The notes beneath the pieces are model-generated. The model had not been told where the DNA came from, made no database searches, and saw only the letters and a list, made by a program, of their open reading frames with translations. A DNA stretch of 64,000 nucleotides from Oidiodendron maius Zn (taxonomy: Eukaryota > Ascomycota > Leotiomycetes > Myxotrichaceae): contig KN832875.1 of assembly GCA_000827325.1 (NCBI GenBank), positions 1,302,001 through 1,366,000 on the forward strand. Direction: 5' to 3'. How positions within the stretch are numbered: position 1 is the stretch's first letter; each line of letters begins with the position of its first letter. This document shows positions 35,495-46,951 of this stretch, piece after piece. The position numbers were made by a program, and so were the translations under genes.

Positions 35495-36673
35495 GTGCTT
35501 CTGAGATGAAGGTGAGTTTCGAAGGGCCAATTTTCTTGCAAACTGGTACTCAGCCCAGATTTATACGATCGTAAGTATGTAAATTGAGCAGAATAAGGAG
35601 GTATATTCCATACTTCTTCGGGGAAGGACAAGAAGAGTCAAGAATACAAATCACATTCCGATACCAAAATTTTTGCCTTCTGCCGTTCATGAACATATGC
35701 ACCTTAACTCAGATAATTGAGTATCTCTGCTCCTTACTGCAGATAGGACACAGTAAACCAGGAAGTAATAACAATACTTGATTTATTTATACTCATAACG
35801 ATCTCTGCCAAAACAAGGACGTTTTCCGCCTCACCCAAATCCCACACGACAAAGCCTATTGCATGGAACTCCAGCGCGTCATAACTATATGCAATCATGT
35901 GCAATCAATTCTAACACCCCTTTCAATTTCCGCCAATGAAAGCCTTGGGTTGCGGTATACATCCTTCTAATATATCCATCGACACGCAGAACTATTAGTA
36001 GAAGCGCGACCCACATTAGTAGACGGACAACAAGATAGGTGGGGCGTGGACGTCAAAGAGAGCGTATGGTAACTTTCCATCTCACTGGCGTAGCCCTATT
36101 CCATATGCCATCTCTGACTCAAGGGCGGGTATCAATGAGGTCAGAGAGTACGAGCCGGCTGGAGCCAAAAAAAAGGATTGCCGATATGAGACGTCATGAC
36201 TTTTAAAACTTTTCCTCGGGCACTTTTTTGCTTAGGGGGAAATTATTCGTAACTACGAGGGCGGTCATTTGGCGGCCCTGGAATTATGCTGTCCTGAATT
36301 GGGTCAGCACTTGTTCTGAGGCCGAGAGCTTTGGGGTCATGAACGTACCTGGATCGCGCCGTCGACGGCAAGAAGCGCCTTGACTTTTGGGAGTTTGCGC
36401 GCACGATTGATAAGGAGGGAATAAAACAGCGATTTGGAAACCTTCGAAGATCAAGAAATCGTAAACTATGCCTAAGGAGCGAGCTTCTTTGTAAACCAGA
36501 GTTTGGTGGGGATCATAAGTGCTATGTGTGGAGGTATGGAGATGTCGGCAGTCTTAGGGATGGCCCCTTGTCCTAGACTCAAGGCAGTCAATCTATGCAG
36601 CGTTAGATACTGTAGTAAGATTGTGGAAGAAGGAGGATGGGAGAACAAGGCAGTGAAAGAGAAGTATGGCTAC
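35495..36673. other. Intergenic, 1.18 kb
   Basis: AT-rich and without a convincing coding region; short plus-strand frames at 35584-35781 and 36503-36688 have no family resemblance. Confidence 0.35.
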
Positions 36674-36997
36674 CTAGAGGCGCCTTAGTAGGCGTTTGGC
36701 CGGCTTTGGCTGAGGAATCTTTGTCCACTTGCTCCGGGTGAAACTCTTGTCGTTGCCGTGCTCGTCCCTGACGACCTCGAGGTATCTATAGAATTTGAAC
36801 CGGCCAATCTTGGTCTCATTCGAGATGTCCCCTCTGAAAGTCGCCGTCTTGGTAGTCCTTTCCGCGCGCTGGGTTATCTTCTTGGCGTCGGACGTAAAGC
36901 CACGCTTCGCGCGAGACTTCTTGGCTGGGACCACGGCCCGTTTGCTTTTCCCGTCTAGAGTCGGCATGGCTGAACTCCTTGTACTGAACGAGGGCAA
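36674..36997 (-). CDS. Small basic hypothetical protein (candidate)
   Basis: A 107-codon frame (MPSFSTRSSAMPTLDGKSKR...). It is rich in Lys/Arg (about a quarter of residues), with SKRAVVPAKKSRAKRGF near the N-terminus and a more ordered IGRFKFYRYLEVVRDEHGND segment toward the C-terminus. I do not recognise a family. The composition would suit a nucleic-acid-binding or nuclear protein. Another minus-strand frame (36816-37181) overlaps it, and an upstream exon cannot be excluded. It is kept because the sequence looks protein-like and not random, but it could be spurious. Confidence 0.3.
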   Translation of the reverse strand: MPSFSTRSSAMPTLDGKSKRAVVPAKKSRAKRGFTSDAKKITQRAERTTKTATFRGDISNETKIGRFKFYRYLEVVRDEHGNDKSFTRSKWTKIPQPKPAKRLLRRL

Positions 36998-38532
36998 TGA
37001 TTTGTTTTACTGTGTCACAGTTCCTTGACGGTCGGAGAACTCCCTGTGGGCGTCTGGTCGCCCGTCGCTCGATATGGTGCCTTGAGGTGCTATCGTGACG
37101 GACTCGGTGCGTGGAGATCGCCCGCAGCTGATACTTGGGATACTCCAGTGTAATTGCTGATGGTGAAAGAGATGTTAACAAGATTTTGGGGGCGTGGAAG
37201 GTATATTGCGGGGGTTGTAGTTTGGATGGCTAAAGAAACTAAACTCTGGAACCGGGCATTTTGGAGGTGCTACGCTGGACAGTATCAATTATCCATGCCG
37301 CCATACCTAGGGCACTAGCTCTATGATGGCCCATCCAGCCATAATCCTAAACGGGAAGGGGCGTTCGAGCGGGGTCAAGAATCGGACGTTGGAGTCGCAT
37401 CGCTGCTCGCGATCATGATATGCGAAGGTATTTCAGTGTGTTTTGCCGACTACTCGGCAGGACCCAACTCAGTCCATTCAAGGAAGTTGCTAATATACTT
37501 ATATCAAAACTAGTTGATGTAGCCAGATTTTGAAGGCAAACAGTACGAAATCTAAATTCCGGGTGCGCTTGCCTCGTGACGACAAAATGCTCCATCGCCG
37601 AGGGGTATCTCGGTCAACGTATATCAGGCAAACTCTCTGGATCACAAAAGCTCATGATAACCAGTGGGATGCTTGAAGGGAAGTAGAGTAGCTAGATGGT
37701 TCAAGGGGAGAATATAACTGCATCTAGTCGCAATTGCAAATGGTCTTCCGAAACTATTCGGTTCCTAACCTTTTTAGGGCGCACAATCAATTTCTCCCAT
37801 ATAAGTACCCCTTTGTGCAGTTTTAGCACTCGTAACAGGAAACTCTTCTTGCTCTCGCAGCGTTGAGAATATTCCTGGACTGCCATGTCGTTCAAATCGC
37901 GATCCACCGCAGCTCGCTTGTATATATGGAGTCGTGAGTGGATGGGGATACTTTTCTTGACCTGCCTAGCTATTCAGGGGTATATCTTGCACTGACCCCA
38001 CCTTGCGCTACAGAACTTTTTCTGCAATTCTACCAGCTCTGTATACATCTTACAACGCACGTAAGAGTGGACGAAGTAACATGGTGTTACTGCGTGAGAG
38101 GAGCATCAGATAAATGTCAGGTGTCAGAATATCAAGTCCTTAAGCCGAGGATTTTTGGATATGATGTCACCAAGCAAGACATAGAAGAAGTATATGCGGC
38201 GGCCACCACGAAGCTCTCGTTTCCACATCAAACTGTTCCAGGTGATAAACAATATCAAGCTCTCACCAGATCCTAACAGTTGCTTTGGATATTCCCCCAG
38301 CAAGTCGAAGGCCATGTTCGCACGGCGGAAGCGTTCCGCTCGGCATTCCGCATCCCCTACTCCCAGGCTCGCTCCCGAGAGTGAACGGCTTTGGAGCTTG
38401 AGTGCGGGGCAATAAATGGCAGGATCAAGCTTGATGACGATTTTATCATTTGTTTATATTCCTCTGTCCATGTCCTGGCTCCTTTTTGTTCATATACTTG
38501 ACTTTTCATACTGTTACAACACTCCGTAAATC
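36998..38532. other. Intergenic, 1.5 kb, upstream flank of hmgA
   Basis: No convincing gene. A plus-strand frame at 37938-38276 (112 codons) and a minus-strand one at 37701-37907 show no family resemblance. The last 200 bp before hmgA carry the CGG/CCG palindromes described separately. Confidence 0.35.
38326..38350. promoter_or_regulatory. Candidate Zn2Cys6 operator upstream of hmgA
   Basis: CGGAAGCGTTCCG (38326-38338) is a palindromic CGGAA-N3-TTCCG site (CGG-N7-CCG). It is followed two bases later by CGGCATTCCG (38341-38350, CGG-N4-CCG). They lie about 185-207 bp upstream of the hmgA start codon. Inverted CGG triplets are the usual target of Zn2Cys6 dimers. The same 10 fixed bases recur between fahA and the CYP504 gene. 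Confidence 0.55.
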
Positions 38533-39947
38533 ATGCCCGTCACGAAATTCACTATTCCTGAGAAATACAAGTACCAGAATGGATTCGGGTCATACCACGA
38601 GTAAGCTCCTCTTAACTGAAGACCTGCGGCTCCCATCTGACCGTCGCCAGATCCGAGGCCGTCGTGGGTGCTTTACCCATAGGTGCCAACTCGCCCCAGA
38701 AGCCTCCCTACGGTCTCTACGCCGAAAAGCTCTCCGGGACAGCCTTCACGGCCCCCCGGCACGAGAACCAGCAGTCCTGGCTATACCGCGTCCTCCCTGC
38801 GGCAGCACATGCCCCTTTCAAGCCATGCGAGGCCTCTTCGTATGAGACGAATCCTGAAGGAAATAAAATGCACCAGATCCCCAACCAGCTACGGTGGGAC
38901 CCGTTTGATTTGGATGAGAATGTCGACTGGGTTCACAGCTTGAAATTGGTAGCGGGAGCTGGAGATCCGACGCTGAAACATGGGATTGGCATCCTCATCT
39001 TTGCCGCCGGGAAGAGCATGAGCAAGAATGAGGCATTCTACAGTGCAGATGGAGATTTCTTGATCGTCTTGCAGCATGGAGTACTGGATATCCAAACAGA
39101 ACTGGGGCGTATCCTTGTCCGTCCAAACGAAATCTGCGTCATTCCACGAGGAGTGAGATACAGAGTTGAACTGCCGGCTGGACCAGTGAGGGGATATATC
39201 CTGGAGCTATATTCGGGCCACTTCCAGCTTCCGGAGCTTGGGCCGATTGGGTCGAACTGCCTGGCCAATGCTAGGGATTTCCAGGCCCCTGTTGCAGCAT
39301 TTGATGAAGACACTACCGGAACATACGAGATAATATCCAAGTTCAGCGGCCATCTGTTTACTGCGACCCAAACACACACTCCATTTGATGTTGTTGCTTG
39401 GCATGGGTTGTACTACCCATACAAGTACGACCTAGGCAGATTCAATACCATCGGTAGTATTTCTTTCGACCATCCAGACCCAAGCATCTTTACTGTTCTG
39501 TCAGCTCCTTCAGATCACGTCGGCACAGCTATCGCAGACTTCGTTATATTTCCGCCCCGTTGGTTGGTCGGCGAGGATACTTTCAGGCCACCGTGGTACC
39601 ACCGCAATACCATGTCCGAATTCATGGGCCTCATCGGTGGGGTGTATGATGCCAAAACAGGTGGTGGGTTCCAGCCTGCAGGAGCAAGTCTCCATAACAT
39701 CATGTCTGCCCATGGCCCTGACGCCGGAAGCCATGAAATGGCCTCAAATGTCGAGCTCAAGCCAGCCAAAGTTGGGGAAGGTAGTATGGCCTTTATGTTT
39801 GAAAGTTGTTTGATGGTTGGCGTGACAGAGTGGGGATTGAAACAGTGTAAGAAGGTGCAAGAAAATTATAACGAGCATAGCTGGACACCTCTGAAGGCAC
39901 ATTTCAAGATTCCCGACGGTGTCGCCAGGGTTAGTAACTCGGTCTAG
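38533..39947 (+). CDS. hmgA: Homogentisate 1,2-dioxygenase
   Basis: A non-haem Fe(II) enzyme that opens the ring of homogentisate to maleylacetoacetate, the central step in phenylalanine, tyrosine and phenylacetate breakdown in the cytosol. Two exons (38533-38600, 38651-39947) give 454 residues, the usual length. The 50-nt intron joins the start [20 protein letters not shown] to [16 protein letters not shown]. The iron-site region [18 protein letters not shown] followed by [12 protein letters not shown] supplies the His and Glu ligands, and the later [10 protein letters not shown] segment matches the region of the third ligand in the human enzyme. An inverted CGG operator candidate lies upstream. 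fahA, the last enzyme of the same pathway, is 10 kb downstream. Confidence 0.96.
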
Positions 39948-41086
39948 CAATAACGACTAGTGCACGTACATAACTGTATTATGAGAACACGAATGAAGAC
40001 TTGATTCTGGCAGTTAAGCAGTATACATCTCGGATGACACTCGACCTGATTATAATTCTTAAGCTTTTCTATTGAACTCATCTTGGAGCTTGTAAAAGGA
40101 AGTTCGTTGAACTCCCACTTTTCTTACAAAGCTCCCCTTATTCTGTAACTCTGCATTGGTAGACAAATAGCCCCGAGCCAAGCCGTCATGGGCTCCTGTT
40201 ACGACCAAACCGATCGACCGGCACACTGGTTCAGCTACGCGGGCGGCGCTAGGATTCTAGAATCGCATATATATCTACACAGGCTCCACGTCTAGGGACG
40301 AGCAACTATTTTGGGCATCTCTTGGCAGTTAGTGCATGGTGAGTGCCTACATTAGTTACCCACCTTGGGCACAGTAAATCTTGTGATCGATAGCCCTATC
40401 ATAGCATGGCGTTTGTCGCTGGGAGGTGGCGCCGATCTGGCGGTCAAATTATGGATGGCAGTTCAACCTATTCCAGCCAGATTATATTTCAGCACTTTCT
40501 GAATATAGTGCGAGACACGAGCAACACTCACTCTCGCCATACACCAGCCTCACATTTGGAAAGCGGCCGGAGGATATGTTGTACAGATCACGCAACGCTG
40601 TCGAGGGGGACAACGGATGGTTCTTATTCCAGCGTTACCCTCGAATTTCTATTTTTGAGGCCCAGTGGTTTTTGTGTCGCTGTTTGAGACGCATGTTGCA
40701 GTTAAGCTTCCTGGCCCAGCGGGGAATGCAAGTTTAGCCTCGGGTCCAAGCATGACGGCGGGATCTGCAGGCCACCGGGCTACTAAATCTGCTGCAACAC
40801 CAGGCATGGCAGCACGTCACCCGCAAAGCAGAATCTCGGGCGGAGAATTATAAATCAGCACGGTGTTATCTTAATGACCGACTAACTCCGTCATATCGTG
40901 GGTAAACAGTAGTGGGGACGGGATGTATAAATTGGACGCCGCGTCGCTCTGTGTCTGGGTGGGAGGTCGACCGCGAAAGCTGGAACGAAGGATCACAAGA
41001 GTTCCACGAAAGATTATAATAAACGAGGATCGCTGGAGAAAACCAGAGTGCTAGACAAAAATTGAAGTCCAAATAAATACCACAAT
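39948..41086. other. Intergenic, 1.14 kb
   Basis: Between hmgA and the aldo-keto reductase, same strand. A plus-strand frame at 40426-40737 reads YISALSEYSARHEQHSLSPY and later DNGWFLFQRYPRISIFEAQW. This looks more protein-like than chance but matches no family I know; it may be a relic or an exon of an unrecognised gene. Confidence 0.35.
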
Positions 41087-42348
41087 ATGGCCGCAACAGA
41101 GATGCCTGAACCCCTCCGGGTGTCCCTCGACAGTACCAAGGTGGAGTATGTGAGGCTAGGAAAGAGTGGGCTGAAAGTGTCAGTCCCCATCCTTGGAGCC
41201 ATGAGCTTTGGAGATCCCGGGTGGGGGTCGTGGGTTATCGACGAGGAAAAGGTAAAACAACTTCCTACTTCTATCAGATGGTTTTGAGAGAGTGCAAACT
41301 TACGAAGGATATGGTTGTAGGCCTTGCCTCTGCTGAAAGCGGCATATGACCGAGGTGTAAATACTTGGGACACGGCAAACGTCTACAGCAACGGAGTCTC
41401 CGAAAAGATCATCGCCAAAGCGATTAAGCAGTACAACATCCCGCGACACAAGCTGCTCATCTTGACAAAGTGCTACGCTGCCGTTGGAGAGGGGACGTCC
41501 AGCCGTGTGGGCAACTACCAAAGCGATCTTGGAAAGAGCAAAGACTACGTGAACCAGTATGGTAAGCTCACTCATTAGATCTGTAACCATGGAGAGAAAG
41601 CGAGAAATCTCACACAAATAAAATAGGATTATCCCGCCAGGCCATCTTCAATGCTGTCGCCGCATCACTCAAGCGTCTAGAGACGGATTACATCGATCTC
41701 CTCCAAATTCACCGCTTTGACCCCAATACTCCCATAGAGGAGACAATGGAGGCCTTGCATGACCTGGTGAGGAGCGGGAAGGTGCGCTATATTGGAGCGA
41801 GCTCGATGTGGGCAGTCCAATTCGCTCAGATGCAGTTCGTTGCGGAAAAGCATGGCTGGACCAAGTTTATCAGCATGCAAAATCGATACAATCTCCTCTA
41901 TCGGGAGGAGGAGAGGGAGATGAATCGATTTTGCAACGACACTGGTGTGGGCCTAATTCCTGTAATAACCCTCCTTACCTGGCATTTTATTTCCAACACC
42001 TGCTAACAATCGGCACAGTGGGCTCCGCTTGATCGTGGAAACCTAGCACGTCCGTATGACCAGTATGGCAAGACCGAGAGAAGCAAACCCGACCCCGAAA
42101 GCGGCCTGAGGGAGGTCGACGTCAAGACCATCGCCAGGGTGCAGGAGCTGGCTGAGAAGAAGGGCTGGAAGATGAGCCAGGTGGCGTTAGCGTGGGTTAA
42201 CAAGAGGATCAGCAGTCCCATTATAGGATTCAGTTCGGTCGAGAGGCTGGAAGAGGCTTGCGATGTCCGGGGGAAGACACTGACGGACGAGGAGGAGAAG
42301 TACTTGGAGGAGCTCTACGAGCCTAAGAAGATCATGGGCCACTCGTAG
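41087..42348 (+). CDS. Aldo-keto reductase
   Basis: An NADPH-dependent oxidoreductase of the aldo-keto reductase superfamily (AKR, voltage-gated-K-channel-beta/aryl-alcohol-dehydrogenase-like branch). Four exons (41087-41251, 41321-41561, 41627-41961, 42019-42348) give 356 residues. The fold signature [20 protein letters not shown] opens the barrel. The catalytic region follows: [18 protein letters not shown] with Asp and Tyr, Lys in LLILTKCY, and His in [39 protein letters not shown] and the NADPH-binding [21 protein letters not shown] complete it. It resembles aryl-alcohol dehydrogenases in the YNLLYREEE motif. It sits between hmgA and fahA, so an aromatic aldehyde or alcohol substrate is an attractive but unproven idea. 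CGGAATTCCG lies 3' of it at 42437-42446. Confidence 0.9.
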
Positions 42349-43310
42349 AATGTGTAAGGGGATTGGAGATGACACCAGTACCAATGACGCGAGAGAATGT
42401 ATGGAAAATACTTGCTCCATAGGCGGGACAAACATACGGAATTCCGTGGTCGCGTTTTTACATGCTTGCGTTGTCCCCGTGAGAGTGTTCACCTAGGTAG
42501 GTACCTTCCTCCTTGCATATGAAGACTATACTCCTACTGGATAAGGGAGAGATCATGTGACAGGTTTGTGCCTCTCGTTTGCTGCAACACGAATGGACTC
42601 AAGCAGGAGGGTCTGTATTACCGCTGCACTTTCCCCTGGCCGCGCCCTCATATTATCCCGACTCCTCGTTTGCCACATCCCGTGCCGGTGTGCAGCAGGC
42701 AGCCAGACCCCCACTTGCACCTGAGAAGCATCTTGCAATGGAGTATTTACCATTCTGCTGAAGCCACCGAATAGCTGGGCAGATAGTCGTATGTCTTGTC
42801 TATTCCAAGAGACGCAAACAAGGCGATCCGCGCTAGTACCCCATATTCTGAAGCTCTCCCCGCATTTTTGACGACAGATAATGGCACTCCCACAAACGGA
42901 TACGGCGCGTTTTCAATGGGACGTGCCTTGGTGGCCTAACGAGATGCCGGTCTGAACTTATTACAATGAGGCTTGTGCGGCTATCAACAGGCAGCATGGA
43001 GGCAAGTCACGCGACTCCCAAGTGATCTCACACACGAACCCCGCATTTGATGACCACTCATCCATTCCCGTCATGCTGTTTCCCCCTTTCCTCCTCCCAC
43101 CACCACCTGCATCCTTCTCATCTGGTACCTGATCCCATCCATCATCTCCATCAATCCATCGTTCCATCTCCATCAATCCTCACTCTGCCACCCAGACCCA
43201 ACAGCTCTCTAGAGCCTCATATCACTTCCCAGCTCCATCTCACGTCGCTGTCTCGTGAGAACCCCCTGGTACTTCGAATCTCCGTTCCACGTACCCCCAA
43301 GCACGCCATC
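42349..43310. other. Intergenic, 962 bp
   Basis: 3' flank of the aldo-keto reductase and promoter of the small protein that follows. The last 250 bp are C/T-rich (CATCCTTCTCATCTG..., CCATCTCCATCAATCC...), typical of a fungal leader. No gene is seen. Confidence 0.4.
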
Positions 43311-44180
43311 ATGTCTGCTGAAGCTACCGCCAATCCCCTTACCAAGGTCGACTCTGCCGTCCAAGGTCTCTCGTCGAGCCCTCCCAAAGATGGAGCCAAG
43401 CATCGAAGAGTGAGCTCGAGCGCCGCTGGGGTAATGAACATAAATGACCTCGGTACGTCGTCTCATCCTCGCTGACGGCCACCGACCGGCACCTCCGGAC
43501 AAGGCATCCCCACTGGACAAGGCTGACGAGTGATGTGATATAGAGAAAGATGGAATAGACCTACAGATTGCCAAAGAGACACAAAAACTGAACTGGTATG
43601 CAATCTCTCACTATTCTCATCACGTCATCACTCTCTCCCAATGTTACCACGCACTCGTGGTTCACGTTGAGAGATATCTATCATTGATCCTTAGCTGACG
43701 GACTACATGTGCAGGCGGATTAACAAGTCCCCATCGACGCTGGAAGAGCCAGAAAAATCGATGCTGAAGAAGATGCTGACAACACCACCTGTAAAGAAGA
43801 TTGACCTGCACTTCCCACTGGGACTTGAAGTAACGGCAAGGAACCTAAAAGGAGTAACCGTCAAAGATGCATTAGATGCAATCTATAAGCAGTACCGGAA
43901 GAAGGTAAAGCTCCACTCCTCTCCTCCCCTTCCTTACATGAAAACACCTCGTCTGGCGGCGAGAGACTTGCATACAAGCGAGCATCGACCTACTGTATAA
44001 CAGAGACACTACTAACCTATGATTGCACAGGCGGATGATGAACTCGAGAACCCCGTTCTAGCAGGCTTCGAATGGGACAAGGAGGAATCATGGACTCGGC
44101 TCATTGTCCACTGCAAAAAGGAAGGTGCCCCACAGCCCAAGAAGAAGGGCAAGAAGGGTCAAGAAGGCGAAGAACTTTAG
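43311..44180 (+). CDS. Small hypothetical protein, DUF6699-like
   Basis: Four exons (43311-43452, 43544-43595, 43715-43904, 44031-44180) give 177 residues; the 52-nt exon 2 and the others join in frame. A disordered N-terminus (HRRVSSSAAGVMNINDL) precedes a compact domain with DLHFPLGLEVTARNLKG and VTVKDALDAIYKQYRK, then AGFEWDKEESWTRLIVHCKK, and a Lys-rich tail. The VTVKDALDAIY helix is reminiscent of the DUF6699 family found across fungi, whose function is not established. Assignment is by resemblance only. It may well be expressed, given the consistent splicing and coding appearance. Confidence 0.7.
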
Positions 44181-44796
44181 GTTTTCCTTCGAAGACACTA
44201 CCGCTCGAGTACTTCTATCCCGTGATAGACCAGAGCCCAATGGATGAATTTGCTAGCTGGCTGGCGCGGCTTCGATAAGATATTGATACTTGCAACCCCG
44301 GTAGGCTTGCCACATATATAATGGAAGGAGAGTTCTAGCCGACGCTGTCTTAGGCCGGTGCACCAGACTGGCGAAATAGACCTCTTTGCTAGAAATTGAC
44401 AAATCTCCTCTCCTCATGGCTGCGATCGACTTCGTGATCCTTGCGATTATGGCTGGACCTCGTCTTCGAGTGTAGAATGTGATTTTGGCTTAGTGGTTCC
44501 CTTGGATCCGAGTGAAAGGCGTCTGCGAACGGAATGCCATGTCTGAATTTGGAGATGTGTGTTGTGAAAACACTGTGCGCGCAAATGCAAAATGGCCCCG
44601 CCCCAAAATCTCACGAATCCCGAAACAGCAGTTGTAGCCGACATAGCTCCACTCTTGAATTTGCTGCCCAGCGCAGCTCTCAACAAGAAACATGTCAAAA
44701 GATGTAGGCTATACAGGTACGGCAGTTGTGCTGTAAATTATATTTCTTCGTTTCCTTGTTGTTCTGAAGTATCCCACCGCCGGGATCAACTCCGAA
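44181..44796. other. Intergenic, 616 bp
   Basis: Between the DUF6699-like gene and the DAO-type oxidoreductase. A frame from 44592 (MAPPQNLTNPETAVVADIAP) could be an upstream exon of the oxidoreductase, but the only donor that keeps frame (GTCAAA at 44693) is weak, so I did not join it. Confidence 0.35.
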
Positions 44797-46248
44797 ATGG
44801 ACGAGCGGGTTGCGATACCTGTTATGCTTCCACAAGCTAATCCGACTATCAGCTACTGGCAGGATCCCCCAGATGTGGATATCGCAAACTACCTCAGCAG
44901 TGAGAATGTGCCAGAAATCACAGATACGGTGATTATTGGAAGTGGCATCACAGGGGCTTCGACCGCTTATGGTCTACTATGCAGCGGGGGGACAGCAGAG
45001 AAGCTGGTAATGCTCGAAGCACGCCAAGCATGTTCGGGGGCTACAGGAAGGAATGGTCTGTTCTATAGCACAGGTTCTTTTGCCATACAAGACTGAGACA
45101 CTCACAGAGTAACAGGCGGGCATACCAAAGCAGCCTCCTACCACACGTTCCTCGAACATGTTTCCTCGCATGGTATAGCAGAAGCAGTGAAAATCGCAAG
45201 ACTGGAATATAACACGATTAAGTCGCTACACACCTTTGCTCGCGAGCAAAATATAGACTGCGACCTCTTCAGCGGTGACACTGTGGATATCTTTTACGAC
45301 AAAGAGCAGTGGCAGAGGTGCCTAGCCTCTATCGCAGCGATGCAAAGTGCGATGCCAGAGGATTTAGATGGCGCGGCGAGATACCAGTTCTGGAGTGCAG
45401 ATGAAGCGAAAGAAAAATTTCACATGCGCGGAGAGGTGTGCATAGGCGCCGTGAGCTATGAGGCGGGGAGTCTGAGTGCGTATCGATTGGTGATCGGCAT
45501 ACTAAAGTTGTGTCTGGGTATGGGTATGGAGCTATACACGAACACGCCAGCGAGGAAGATTGAGCAGATGGAAGGCCATTGGAGAGTTCAGACGAATAGG
45601 GGGTACATAAATGCCCGAAGGTTGATATTGGCCACAAATGCGTATACAGGATTTCTGTACCCGAAATTCCAGAAAGTTATTGTACCTTTGAGGGGTCAGG
45701 TAACCGCTCACAGGCCAGGTCGGAATATGCCAAGAGAGGGCTTGCAGACAACATACTCATTTGTCTATGCTGGTGGGTTTGATTACATGATTCCCCGACC
45801 GAAGGGAAAGAGATTTGAAGGCGATATCGTGATTGGAGGTGGCCTAACTAAAGGAACAAATAATGGCGTTGATGAATTTGGCACCACAGACGATTCAGGC
45901 ATGAGTATTGAGATCAGCAAGTACTTAACAGAGGCCACATCTCGATTTTTCGGCTCCGCGTGGGGAGAAGACGATAAAGAAGGGAGGGTAAGAAAGGAGT
46001 GGACAGGCATTATGGGGTATTCGAATGACGGGTTCCCCTTTGTCGGAAAAGTTCTTGGTGATAAGGACTTATGGATCGCAGCGGGCTTTCAAGGCCACGG
46101 CATGGTAATGTGCTTCCTCTGTGCGAAGGCGCTCGTAATCATGATGTCTGGGGAGGAGGAAAGCCTAAACACTTGGTTCCCAGACTCCTTCAGGGTAAGT
46201 GAGGAGAGGATGGCAAAGAAGTTTACTGGAATTTGTGTGTCGGACTGA
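44797..46248 (+). CDS. FAD-dependent oxidoreductase, DAO (D-amino-acid oxidase-like) family
   Basis: A flavoprotein of the DAO superfamily, fungal group related to gamma-glutamylputrescine oxidase (PuuB-like). Two exons (44797-45055, 45116-46248) give 463 residues. The N-terminal PTISYWQDPP segment is typical of this group. DTVIIGSGITGASTAYGL is the GxGxxG FAD-binding motif (about residues 49-66), and ARQACSGATGRNGGHTK is completed by the 60-nt intron. The C-terminal WTGIMGYSNDGFPFVGKV and WIAAGFQGHGMVMCFLCAKA are the second FAD contact and final helix. The substrate is unknown; amines or N-substituted amino acids are plausible. It stands upstream of, and on the same strand as, the Zn2Cys6 factor. 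Confidence 0.85.
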
Positions 46249-46387
46249 TTGACTGGAACTATTTAATATGCACCAGTAGATTGCTCCTGTGACTGTAATG
46301 ACAAGAATGGTAATCCACGGAGTTTTAACTCAAGGTCCTCCTTTCAAATGGTGCCAAATTGGGTTCTGTTAAATATCCAGTCATTTA

Positions 46388-46855
46388 TCACAGCATCGTG
46401 TATCCACAGATGAAATGAAGAATCGTTGCCGTGGAAGCCCCTATCACCATCCCCCTATCTTTCTTGCCAGATCCTATTACCACGTCCGCAGCCTGCACGA
46501 GCGAAGCCGTGAACAAGAGTATCGCAACAACTGGCTCCTTGTACCAGAAGGGCAAAAGTCCAGCGACCACGCCAAACGGGATGGCACGCACAGCATACAT
46601 GCGCGCATAGAAGAGCTCGCCGGGAGTGACTTGACTCGACTGGGACATCACAGCGGGCTGGAAGAGAGCTACGAGCCCCCCGGTAGCTCCCGCAGCCGAT
46701 GCAATTAGGTTGAGCACTGGAAATACCGGATGCATGGCCCTCATATTGAGTTGGAAACTCGAGGTAGATATGGACTGAGCAATACGGAGGGCAAAGAGCA
46801 GGTGTCGGGAAGAAAAGGAACACGAGCGTACAATCGATGTTGCGGAGATTGGCAT
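46388..46855 (-). CDS. Small four-helix membrane protein, DUF4267-like
   Basis: 155 codons without an intron. Hydrophobic segments are VLNLIASAAGATGGLVALF, the region around AIPFGVVAGLLPFW, VVAILLFTASLVQAADVV and GASTATILHFICGYTML, suggesting three or four membrane spans with short loops. The pattern resembles the fungal DUF4267 family (small integral membrane proteins of unknown function, often beside metabolic genes). The true start may be the internal Met at the MRAMHPVFPV segment, which would remove a polar N-terminus. It is divergent from the Zn2Cys6 factor with only 96 bp between start codons, so the two probably share control. Confidence 0.7.
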   Translation of the reverse strand: MPISATSIVRSCSFSSRHLLFALRIAQSISTSSFQLNMRAMHPVFPVLNLIASAAGATGGLVALFQPAVMSQSSQVTPGELFYARMYAVRAIPFGVVAGLLPFWYKEPVVAILLFTASLVQAADVVIGSGKKDRGMVIGASTATILHFICGYTML

Positions 46856-46951
46856 GTCCTCCAGCCTTGCGCCGCTTAATCACCACTTACATAACGCCAC
46901 CGCATTTCTCAGGAAATCGACGGCTTCCCGCAGTCCCCGCATCTGGAGTGC
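46856..46951. promoter_or_regulatory. Short divergent promoter, membrane protein / Zn2Cys6 factor
   Basis: Only 96 bp separate the two assigned start codons. It is GC-rich (CCGCATTTCTC, CGACGGCTTCCCGCAG). If the Zn2Cys6 protein starts at the internal ATG at 47093, or the membrane protein starts internally, the promoter would be longer. Confidence 0.4.

Noticed and set aside
44592-44796. Possible upstream exon of the DAO-type oxidoreductase (MAPPQNLTNPETAVV)
   Set aside because: The only splice that keeps frame uses a weak GTCAAA donor; the family N-terminus (PTISYWQDPP) is already present from the chosen start.
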